NCBI GenBank assembly: GCA_005503335.1
Contig: SCMQ01000015.1
Span: 37,301-101,300 of the forward strand
DNA length: 64,000 nt
Direction: 5' to 3'
Source: Comamonadaceae bacterium 2FH
GTDB taxonomy: Bacteria > Pseudomonadota > Gammaproteobacteria > Burkholderiales > Burkholderiaceae_C
This document shows, piece by piece, positions 55,642 through 62,590 of this stretch. The notes below the pieces were generated by a model that saw nothing but the letters and a program-made list of their open reading frames with translations, made no database searches and was not told the origin of the DNA. Both the position numbers and the translations under genes were made by a program. The first letter of the stretch is position 1; each line of letters opens with the position of its first letter.

Positions 55642-56544
55642 ATGGCAACCCTGATCTGCGGCTCCCTGGCCTTCGACACCATCATGAGTTTTGAGGGGCG
55701 CTTTGCCGAGCAGATCCTGCCCGACCAGCTGCACATCCTCAACGTCTCCTTCCTCGTGCCCGGCCTGCGGCGCGACTTCGGCGGCTGCGCCGGCAACATC
55801 GCCTACAGCCTCAAGGCACTGGGCGGCGAGCCCCTGCCCATGGCCGCCGTGGGCAGCGACGGCACCGACTACCTGCAGCGCCTGGAGGCGCTGGGCATCA
55901 GCACCGAGTTCGTGCGCGCGGTGGGCGAGACCTACACCGCACAGGCCATGATCATGACCGACCGCGACAACAACCAGATCACGGCCTTCCACCCCGGCGC
56001 CATGATGCAGGCGCATCTGACGCCGGTGCCGGCACGCAGCGACATCCGGCTCGGCATCATCGCGCCGGACGGGCGCGACGCCATGCTGCAGCACGCCGAG
56101 CAGTTCCAAGCGGCCGGCATTCCCTTCGTCTTCGATCCGGGCCAGGGACTGCCCATGTTCGACGGCTCCGAGTTGGCGCGCTTCGTCGAGCAGGCGAGCT
56201 GGGTCACGGTCAACGACTACGAGGGCAAGATGCTCAGCGACCGAACGGGCTGGACGCCGGCCGAGATCTCGCGCCGCGTCCAGGGCCTGGTGATCACGCT
56301 GGGCCACGAGGGCTGCGAGGTCTGGGTCCAAGGCGAGGTCACCCGCATCGCTGCGGTGCAGGCCGAGGCCGTGGTCGATCCCACGGGCTGCGGCGATGCC
56401 TGGCGCGGCGCCCTGCTGTACGGGCTGGAGCGCGGCTGGCCGCTGGCGCGCTGCGCCGAGCTCGGCAACCGCATCGGCGCGCTCAAGATCGCGCAGCGCG
56501 GCCCGCAGAACTACCAGGTCGATCTGGGCGCGCTGGGGCTCTGA
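55642..56544 (+). CDS. PfkB-family carbohydrate kinase (adenosine kinase-like)
   Basis: A 300-residue ribokinase-fold enzyme. PfkB signature regions are LRRDFGGCAGNIAYSLKALGGEPLPMAAVGSDGTDYLQRL near residues 40-75 and VVDPTGCGDAWRGALLYGLERGW near 250, with the catalytic Asp in GCGD (the usual motif is GAGD). VTLGHEGCEVWV is the nucleotide-binding part. The N-terminal MATLICGSLAFDTIMSF resembles bacterial adenosine/ribokinase-like members. The substrate cannot be fixed from sequence. Confidence 0.85.
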   Translation: MATLICGSLAFDTIMSFEGRFAEQILPDQLHILNVSFLVPGLRRDFGGCAGNIAYSLKALGGEPLPMAAVGSDGTDYLQRLEALGISTEFVRAVGETYTAQAMIMTDRDNNQITAFHPGAMMQAHLTPVPARSDIRLGIIAPDGRDAMLQHAEQFQAAGIPFVFDPGQGLPMFDGSELARFVEQASWVTVNDYEGKMLSDRTGWTPAEISRRVQGLVITLGHEGCEVWVQGEVTRIAAVQAEAVVDPTGCGDAWRGALLYGLERGWPLARCAELGNRIGALKIAQRGPQNYQVDLGALGL

Positions 56545-56575
56545 GGCACGGGGGGCTGGCGCGCCGGTCCCCATG

Positions 56576-56607
56576 AAAAAAGCCCGATGCCTTGTGGGGC
56601 ATCGGGC
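56576..56607 (-). terminator. intrinsic terminator of the histone H1-like gene
   Basis: On the minus strand GCCCGATGCC, a six-base loop and GGCATCGGGC are followed by six T. The 10-bp perfect stem makes this one of the strongest terminators in the window. Confidence 0.85.
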
Positions 56608-56628
56608 CGACGGGCGAGGCGCCTTCGC

Positions 56629-57141
56629 TCAGGGCTTGCTGGCCGTGGGGAAGGGCCAGGCGGCCTGCGGGTTCAGCGTGGTCTGCGCCGCGGGGGCCGC
56701 AGCGGCGGCAGGGGCAGCAGGCGCTTTCGCGGCTTTCTTCGCGGCCGGCTTCTTGGCTGCTTTCTTGGCGGCAGGCGCTTTCGCGGCTTTCTTGGCCGGC
56801 GCGGCCTTCTTGGCTACGGCTTTTTTCGCAGCCGCTTTCTTGGCGGGCGCGGCCTTCTTGGCTACGGCTTTTTTCGCGACGGCTTTCTTGGCCGGTGCAG
56901 CCTTCTTGGCGGGCGCAGCTTTCTTGGCGGGTGCGGCCTTCTTGGCCGGTGCCGCCTTCTTGGCTACGACTTTTTTCGCGACGGCTTTTTTGGCCGGTGC
57001 GGCCTTTTTCGCCGGAGCGGCCTTCTTGGCCGGAGCGGCCTTCTTCGCTACCGCCTTTTTCGCCGGAGCGGCTTTCTTGGCGGGTGCGGCCTTCTTCGCC
57101 GGAGCGGCCTTCTTGGCGGCCGGTTTCTTTGCAGTTGCCAT
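56629..57141 (-). CDS. histone H1-like, Lys/Ala/Pro-repeat nucleoid protein
   Basis: A 170-residue, extremely basic protein made of (A)PAKKAA, AVAKK and related hexads, like eukaryotic H1 C-terminal tails and the AlgP/BpH1-type proteins of Pseudomonas and Bordetella. The last 30 residues (AAPAAQTTLNPQAAWPFPTASKP) lack lysine. It should bind DNA non-specifically. ATG at 57141 has AAGGAGAAAA upstream; the longer frame to 57246 is not of the same composition. The repeat number is likely to vary between strains by slippage. It is downstream of nrdB on the same strand. Confidence 0.9.
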   Translation of the reverse strand: MATAKKPAAKKAAPAKKAAPAKKAAPAKKAVAKKAAPAKKAAPAKKAAPAKKAVAKKVVAKKAAPAKKAAPAKKAAPAKKAAPAKKAVAKKAVAKKAAPAKKAAAKKAVAKKAAPAKKAAKAPAAKKAAKKPAAKKAAKAPAAPAAAAAPAAQTTLNPQAAWPFPTASKP

Positions 57142-57313
57142 GGTTTTCTCCTTGATCAAGTGGAAGAAAGCACTTCGCGCGTGTTGGATCGCGCCAAGCG
57201 ACTCATGGCGTTGGGCTTGCGCCCAGCGCCATGAATACGGGGGCACAGGCTCTGGCGCCGCTCTGCGGCGGCGTCCGGGGTCTGTGCGGATCTTGTGGTC
57301 ATTGCTTTAACGG

Positions 57314-58468
57314 TCAATCCCAGGAAAGCGCGCCGCCCGACTGGTACTCGATGACGCGGGTCTCGAAGAAGTTGCGTTCCTTCTTCAGGTCGATCATCTC
57401 GCTCATCCAGGGGAACGGGTTTTCCTCGTTCGGGAACAGCGCTTCCAGGCCGATCTGCGTGGCGCGGCGGTTCGCGATGTAGCGCAGGTAGCCCTTGAAC
57501 ATGGAGGCATTGAGGCCCAGCACGCCGCGCGGCATGGTGTCCTCGGCATAGCGGTATTCGAGCTCGACGGCCTTCTGGAACAAGGCCCGGATCGAGGCCT
57601 TGAACTCGGCGGTCCACAGCTGCGGGTTCTCGAGCTTGAGCTGGTTGATCAGGTCGATGCCGAAGTTGCAGTGCATGGACTCGTCGCGCAGGATGTACTG
57701 GTACTGCTCGGCCGCGCCGGTCATCTTGTTCTGGCGGCCCAGGGCCAGGATCTGGGTGAAGCCGACGTAGAAGAACAGGCCTTCCATCAGGCAGGCGAAC
57801 ACGATCAGCGACTTGAGCAGGGTCTGGTCGGTCTCCAGCGTGCCGGTCTTGAAGTCGGGGTTCATGATCGCCTCGATGAACGGGATCAGGAACTCGTCCT
57901 TGTCGCGGATCGACTGCACCTCATGGTAGGCGTTGAAGATCTCCGACTCGTCCAGGCCCAGCGACTCGACGATGTACTGGTAGGCGTGCGTGTGGATCGC
58001 TTCTTCAAACGCTTGGCGAAGCAGGAACTGGCGGCACTCGGGCGCCGTGATGTGGCGGTAGGTGCCGAGCACGATGTTGTTGGCGGCCAGCGAGTCGGCG
58101 GTGACGAAGAAGCCGAGGTTGCGCTTGATGATGCGGCGCTCGTCCTCGGTGAGACCGTTCGGGTCCTTCCACAGCGCGATGTCGCGGTTCATGTTCACCT
58201 CCTGCGGCATCCAGTGGTTGGCGCAGGTGGCGAGGTATTTTTCCCAGGCCCACTTGTACTTGAACGGCACGAGCTGGTTGACGTCGGTCTGGCCGTTGAT
58301 GATGCGCTTGTCCGCGGCGTTGACGCGGCGCTGGCTGGTCGTGCCCGCGGTGGCGGTAGCGGTGGGGGCGGGAGAGAGGGAAGGAAACTCCGTCGGGCGG
58401 CTCGTTGCGAAACCGCCGGTGGGGTGAGGCTGCAGCGCAGTCTTGACTTCTTGGTCCCAGGTCAACAT
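57314..58468 (-). CDS. nrdB: class I ribonucleotide reductase, beta (radical) subunit
   Basis: A 384-residue R2 subunit. The metal ligands can be read: Asp in [12 protein letters not shown], Glu and His in [13 protein letters not shown], Glu in CLMEGLFFY, and Glu/His in [12 protein letters not shown]. The overall sequence is strikingly like the Chlamydia R2, but the first ligand is Asp instead of Glu and the radical position in HTHAY is Tyr instead of Phe, so a normal tyrosyl radical is expected. The N-terminal 45 residues are Pro/Thr-rich and variable. It follows nrdA on the minus strand after a 145-base gap. Confidence 0.95.
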   Translation of the reverse strand: MLTWDQEVKTALQPHPTGGFATSRPTEFPSLSPAPTATATAGTTSQRRVNAADKRIINGQTDVNQLVPFKYKWAWEKYLATCANHWMPQEVNMNRDIALWKDPNGLTEDERRIIKRNLGFFVTADSLAANNIVLGTYRHITAPECRQFLLRQAFEEAIHTHAYQYIVESLGLDESEIFNAYHEVQSIRDKDEFLIPFIEAIMNPDFKTGTLETDQTLLKSLIVFACLMEGLFFYVGFTQILALGRQNKMTGAAEQYQYILRDESMHCNFGIDLINQLKLENPQLWTAEFKASIRALFQKAVELEYRYAEDTMPRGVLGLNASMFKGYLRYIANRRATQIGLEALFPNEENPFPWMSEMIDLKKERNFFETRVIEYQSGGALSWD

Positions 58469-58566
58469 AGAAATTTCCAGTGCTCAAATTATGAGAGCAA
58501 CGATATGAATTGCAAAGTGCTCGTTCACATCGTTGCCTCGTGGTGGCTTGCTTGTGTTGCTCAATT

Positions 58567-58603
58567 GCATCGCGCGGCACGCGAGCTGCGCGTCGCGCGA
58601 TGC
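58567..58603 (-). other. stem-loop between nrdA and nrdB
   Basis: GCATCGCGCG (58567-58576) and CGCGCGATGC (58594-58603) form a perfect 10-bp inverted repeat with a GC-rich 17-base centre, 11 bases after the nrdA stop on the minus strand. There is no T-run, so it is more likely an mRNA-processing or stabilising structure than a terminator. Confidence 0.6.
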
Positions 58604-58613
58604 GCGGCCCGGC

Positions 58614-61583
58614 TCACTGGCAGGCTTCGCAGCCCGGGTCGTCGATGGCGCAGAACTTGATGTCGGTCGCCGGCGTCGCATCGAGCTGGGCCTGCGAGGG
58701 ACTGGAAAGCTGCGCATGCGCAGCGGCGGCGGCGGCCTCGAGCGCGCTCATGCCGGAGGGCGCCGCGCTGCCCGAGGACACGGCGTTCAGGCGGCCCGAC
58801 TGCACGGTGGACTTCTCGGCGTGCGTGGCGCTGATGGTGCGCAGGTAGTAGGTGGTCTTGAGGCCGCGCAGCCAGGCCAGCTTGTAGGTGTCGTCGAGCT
58901 TCTTGCCCGAGGCGCCGGCCATGTAGATGTTCAGGCTCTGCGCCTGGTCGATCCACTTCTGGCGGCGCGCGGCGGCTTCCACCAGGAACGTGGGCTCGAC
59001 CTCGAAGGCCGTGGCGTACAGCGCCTTGATGTCCTGCGGCACGCGGTCGATGGAGCGCAGCGATCCGTCGAAGTGCTTGAGGTCCATGACCATGACGTCG
59101 TCCCACAGGCCCAGGCGCTTGAGGTCCTTGACCAGGTAGCCGTTGATCACGGTGAACTCGCCCGACAGGTTGGACTTGACCGAGAGGTTGCCGAAGCAGG
59201 GCTCGATCGAGGCGTCGACGCCGATGATGTTGGAGATCGTCGCCGTGGGGGCGATGGCCACGCAGTTGGAGTTGCGCATGCCGTCCTGGGCGATCTTGCG
59301 GCGCAGCGCCTCCCAGTCCAGCGTGGCCGAGCGGTCCACCTGGACATAGGGCGAAGCACCGGGTCCCTCCCCAGTGCTGTAGCCGCCGCGCGCCTTGGCC
59401 AGCAGTTCCAGCGTGTCCAGCGGCAGCACGCCCTGGTCCCACAGCGAGCCCTCGTAGCTCGAGTACCTTCCGCGCTCGGCCGACAGTTCGGTCGAAGCCC
59501 AGTAGGCGTGGTAGCACACGGCCTCCATGGACTGGTCGGCGAACTCCACGGCCTGCTGCGAGGCGTAGGGGATGCGCAAGGCGTAGAGCGCGTCCTGGAA
59601 ACCCATCACGCCCAGGCCCACCGGGCGGTGACGCAGGTTGGAGTCGCGCGCCTTCTTGACCGCGTAGTAGTTGATGTCGATCACGTTGTCTAGCATGCGC
59701 ATCGCGGTCGCGATCGTCTTGCGCAGCTTGTCGTGGTCGATCTTGCCGTCCTTGATGTGCTGCGGCAGGTTGACCGAGCCGAGGTTGCAGACCGCGGTTT
59801 CGGTGTCGCTGGTGTTGAGCGTGATCTCGGTGCAGAGGTTGGACGAGTGCACCACGCCGGCATGCTGCTGGGGCGAGCGCACGTTGCAGGCGTCCTTGAA
59901 GGTGATCCAGGGGTGGCCGGTCTCGAACAGCATGGACAGCATCTTGCGCCACAGGTCGACCGCGGGCAGGCTCTTGCTGGGCTTGATCTCGCCGCGCCTG
60001 GCGCGCTCCTCGTAGGCGACGTAGGCTTTCTCGAACTCGGCGCCGAACTTGTCGTGCAGGTCCGGGCAGTCGGAGGGCGAGAACAGGGTCCAGTCGCCCT
60101 TTTCCATGACGCGGCGCATGAACAGGTCGGGGATCCAGTTCGCGGTGTTCATGTCGTGCGTGCGGCGGCGGTCGTCGCCGGTGTTCTTGCGCAGCTCCAG
60201 GAACTCCTCGATGTCCAGGTGCCAGGTCTCCAGGTAGGTGCAGACCGCGCCCTTGCGCTTGCCGCCCTGGTTGACGGCCACGGCCGTGTCGTTGACCACC
60301 TTGAGGAAGGGCACCACGCCCTGCGACTCGCCGTTCGTGCCCTTGATGTGGCTGCCCAGGGCGCGCACGCGCGTCCAGTCGTTGCCCAGGCCGCCGGCGA
60401 ACTTGGACAGCAGGGCGTTTTCCTTGATCGACTCGTAGATGCCGTCCAGGTCGTCGGGCACCGTGGTCAGGTAGCAGGAGGACAGCTGCGAGCGCAGCGT
60501 GCCGCTGTTGAACAGGGTCGGCGTGCTCGACATGAAGTCGAACGAGGACAGCACCTCGTAGAACTCTATGGCGCGCGCCTCGCGGTCGGTCTCGTTCAGC
60601 GCCAGGCCCATGGCCACGCGCATGAAGAAGGCCTGCGGCAGCTCGATGCGGGTCTTGCGCACGTGCAGGAAGTAGCGGTCGTACAGGGTCTGCAGGCCCA
60701 GGTAGTCGAACTGCAGGTCGCGCTCGGCCTTGAGCGCGGCGCCCAGGCGCGTCAGGTCGAACTCGAGCAGCCTGGGGTCCAGCAGCTCGTGGTCCACGCC
60801 CTTCTGGATGAACCGCGGGAAGTAGCTCGCGTAGCGCTCGCCGAGCTGCGCCGGCGAGACCTCCTCGCCCAGGATTTCCTTGGCGATGGTGTGCAGCAGC
60901 AGGCGCGCGGTGGCGTAGGTGTAGTCGGGGTCCTTCTCGATCAGCGTGCGGGCGGCCAGGATGGAGGCCTTGTAGACTTCGTCCACGGGCACGCCGTCAT
61001 ACAGGTTGCGCATGGTCTCGGCCACGATGGGCTCGGGCTTGACGTCCTGCCCCAGGCCGGTGCAGGCCGACTCGATTAGGCCCTTGAGCTGGTTCAGGTC
61101 CAGCGCCACGCGCTGGCCGCCGTCGATCACATGCAGCGTGGGCGCCGGCGCCTGGGCCGCCGCGGCGGCCTGGCTGGCGCGCTCCTGGGTGCGGCGCTCG
61201 CGGTACAGCACGTAGGCGCGCGCGATCTCGTGGTGGCCGCTGCGCATCAGGCCCAGCTCGACCTGGTCCTGCACGTCCTCGATGTGGAAGGTGCCGCCAC
61301 CCGGGCGCGAGCGCACCAGGGCGCGCACCACGTTCTGGGTCAGGCTGTCGACCACCTCGCGCACGCTGGCCGAGGCCGCGCCCTGGGTGCCGTGCACGGC
61401 CAGGAAGGCCTTCATCATGGCGACGGCGATCTTGTTCGGCTCGAACGGCACGACGGCGCCGTTGCGGCGGATGATCTGGTATTGGGCCAGCGCGCCGGCG
61501 CTCTGGCCGGCGGTGTCGGTGGCGCCCGTGGCGGACACGTGGGCGGGTTGGACAGGGCTTGGGGTGTTCAGGGCAGGTTGCAT
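58614..61583 (-). CDS. nrdA: class Ia ribonucleotide reductase, alpha subunit
   Basis: A 989-residue catalytic subunit. An N-terminal ATP-cone (about residues 34-130, YQIIRRNGAVVPFEPNKIAVAMMKAFL) provides overall activity control by ATP/dATP. The catalytic barrel has SSCYLTTVPDDLDGIYE, FAGGLGNDWTRVRALGSHIKGTNG, SSNLCTEITLNTSDTETAVCNLGSVNL with the active-site cysteine, and TISATHAEKSTVQSG. The redox-shuttle pair is at the very end (CEACQ). ATG at 61583 has AAGGAAACC upstream. Paired NrdR boxes and a DnaA box lie upstream. Confidence 0.96.
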   Translation of the reverse strand: MQPALNTPSPVQPAHVSATGATDTAGQSAGALAQYQIIRRNGAVVPFEPNKIAVAMMKAFLAVHGTQGAASASVREVVDSLTQNVVRALVRSRPGGGTFHIEDVQDQVELGLMRSGHHEIARAYVLYRERRTQERASQAAAAAQAPAPTLHVIDGGQRVALDLNQLKGLIESACTGLGQDVKPEPIVAETMRNLYDGVPVDEVYKASILAARTLIEKDPDYTYATARLLLHTIAKEILGEEVSPAQLGERYASYFPRFIQKGVDHELLDPRLLEFDLTRLGAALKAERDLQFDYLGLQTLYDRYFLHVRKTRIELPQAFFMRVAMGLALNETDREARAIEFYEVLSSFDFMSSTPTLFNSGTLRSQLSSCYLTTVPDDLDGIYESIKENALLSKFAGGLGNDWTRVRALGSHIKGTNGESQGVVPFLKVVNDTAVAVNQGGKRKGAVCTYLETWHLDIEEFLELRKNTGDDRRRTHDMNTANWIPDLFMRRVMEKGDWTLFSPSDCPDLHDKFGAEFEKAYVAYEERARRGEIKPSKSLPAVDLWRKMLSMLFETGHPWITFKDACNVRSPQQHAGVVHSSNLCTEITLNTSDTETAVCNLGSVNLPQHIKDGKIDHDKLRKTIATAMRMLDNVIDINYYAVKKARDSNLRHRPVGLGVMGFQDALYALRIPYASQQAVEFADQSMEAVCYHAYWASTELSAERGRYSSYEGSLWDQGVLPLDTLELLAKARGGYSTGEGPGASPYVQVDRSATLDWEALRRKIAQDGMRNSNCVAIAPTATISNIIGVDASIEPCFGNLSVKSNLSGEFTVINGYLVKDLKRLGLWDDVMVMDLKHFDGSLRSIDRVPQDIKALYATAFEVEPTFLVEAAARRQKWIDQAQSLNIYMAGASGKKLDDTYKLAWLRGLKTTYYLRTISATHAEKSTVQSGRLNAVSSGSAAPSGMSALEAAAAAAHAQLSSPSQAQLDATPATDIKFCAIDDPGCEACQ

Positions 61584-61634
61584 GGTTTCCTTCCTCTTTG
61601 GCGATTTCCGGTGGTGGCCAAGTTTAGTCGCAAA

Positions 61635-61650
61635 ACGCTAGATATGGTGT
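61635..61650. promoter_or_regulatory. NrdR box 1 upstream of nrdA
   Basis: Read on the minus strand ACACCATATCTAGCGT, close to the NrdR consensus ACACWATATMTWGT. It lies about 50 bases before the nrdA ATG and pairs with the second box 32 bases away, three helical turns, the usual NrdR spacing. Confidence 0.75.
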
Positions 61651-61666
61651 TCCAGTATTGCGTTGG

Positions 61667-61682
61667 ACCCTATAGGTAGTGG
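61667..61682. promoter_or_regulatory. NrdR box 2 upstream of nrdA
   Basis: ACCCTATAGGTAGTGG on the plus strand matches the NrdR consensus at most positions. Centre-to-centre distance to box 1 is 32 bases. NrdR, loaded with ATP/dATP, represses nrd genes by binding both boxes. Confidence 0.7.
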
Positions 61683-61710
61683 TCCTGGGTTCTGGGGCGG
61701 TCACAGGCTC

Positions 61711-61737
61711 TGCACAGGCTTATCCACAGCCTGTGCA
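61711..61737. promoter_or_regulatory. DnaA box inside a perfect 10-bp inverted repeat
   Basis: TGCACAGGCT-TATCCAC-AGCCTGTGCA. The sequence TTATCCACA (61720-61728) matches the DnaA box consensus TTATNCACA exactly. DnaA controls nrdAB in E. coli, so regulation of nrdA by DnaA is plausible here. A near match, TTATCCACC, lies at 61839-61847. The rest of the 410-base gap 61584-61993 shows no gene or other feature I can support. Confidence 0.65.
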
Positions 61738-61838
61738 CGGTGTTCGCTCTGCCTGTGGCCAAGTTTCGCTAGCAGCAAGTCCAATGCCGGCGCGCCTGTC
61801 AACTCCCGCCTGATCCGCCTGAGCCGCGTCGGTCCGGC

Positions 61839-61847
61839 TTATCCACC
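61839..61847. promoter_or_regulatory. near-consensus DnaA box (TTATCCACC)
   Basis: One mismatch from TTATNCACA, 119 bases from the perfect box. It is weak on its own. Confidence 0.35.
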
Positions 61848-61993
61848 GCAGCCTTGTCGGACCTGCCCTGGGGACAGGAGGGGCGTGAAAAAATCGACGC
61901 GGCCGCTCGGCTACCGACCGCTTCGCGGCGCACGCTGCGCTGCACCATGGCACCGCATGGCGTGCTCGGAGATGGACGGCGCCGCGTCGATCG

Positions 61994-62590
61994 TCAGGGC
62001 GCCGGGGGCGGAAGCCAGCCCGTAGGCCAGCCCAGTGTGCGCTGCAGCAAAGGCCAGTCGAAACCGGGACCGGGGTCCTGCTTGCGGCCCGGCGCGATGT
62101 GCTCGTGGCCGGCGACATGGCGCACCGGGTAGCGCTGGGCGAGGGCCGCGCACAGCCCGCCCAGGCTTTCGTACTGCGCGGGCTCGAAGGCTTCGCCCTC
62201 CAGCCCCTCGAGCTCGATGCCCACCGAGTCGTCGTTGCAGTTGCCGCGGCCGCGGTAATGCGAGGCGCCTGCATGCCAGGCGCGGTCGTCGCAGCTGACG
62301 AACTGCCACAGCTCGCCGTCGCGCCGGACATAGAAATGCGCCGACACCTGCAGGCCGCGGATCTGCTGGAAGTAGGGGTGGGCGTCCCAGTCCAGCCGGT
62401 TGGTGAACAGTCGCTGGACCTGGTCGCCGCCGTACTCGCCAGGCGGCAGGCTGATCGAGTGCAGCACGATCAGATCGACCGCGGCGCCCGCGGGGCGCGG
62501 GCCATGGTTGGGCGAGTCCAGGCGGCGGGCGAAGCGGTACCAGCCGTCCTGCCACAACGGGTCACGGGGGCCGGGGTCAGTCCGTGTCAT
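61994..62590 (-). CDS. ampD: 1,6-anhydro-MurNAc-L-alanine amidase AmpD
   Basis: A 198-residue zinc amidase of peptidoglycan recycling. It cleaves the peptide from 1,6-anhydro-MurNAc peptides. Zinc ligands are expected at the His of DLIVLHSISLPPGEYGG, the His of VAGHEHIAPGRKQDPGPGFDW and the Asp of the same stretch. NCNDDSVGIELEGLEG carries the catalytic Glu. It partners functionally with Mpl. The ATG at 62590 overlaps the upstream regulator stop by 14 bases. Confidence 0.93.
   Translation of the reverse strand: MTRTDPGPRDPLWQDGWYRFARRLDSPNHGPRPAGAAVDLIVLHSISLPPGEYGGDQVQRLFTNRLDWDAHPYFQQIRGLQVSAHFYVRRDGELWQFVSCDDRAWHAGASHYRGRGNCNDDSVGIELEGLEGEAFEPAQYESLGGLCAALAQRYPVRHVAGHEHIAPGRKQDPGPGFDWPLLQRTLGWPTGWLPPPAP

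Noticed and set aside
56629..57141. Short regular DNA repeats as a possible CRISPR array
   Set aside because: The repeats are codons of a Lys/Ala/Pro protein, without spacers; no cas genes are present.
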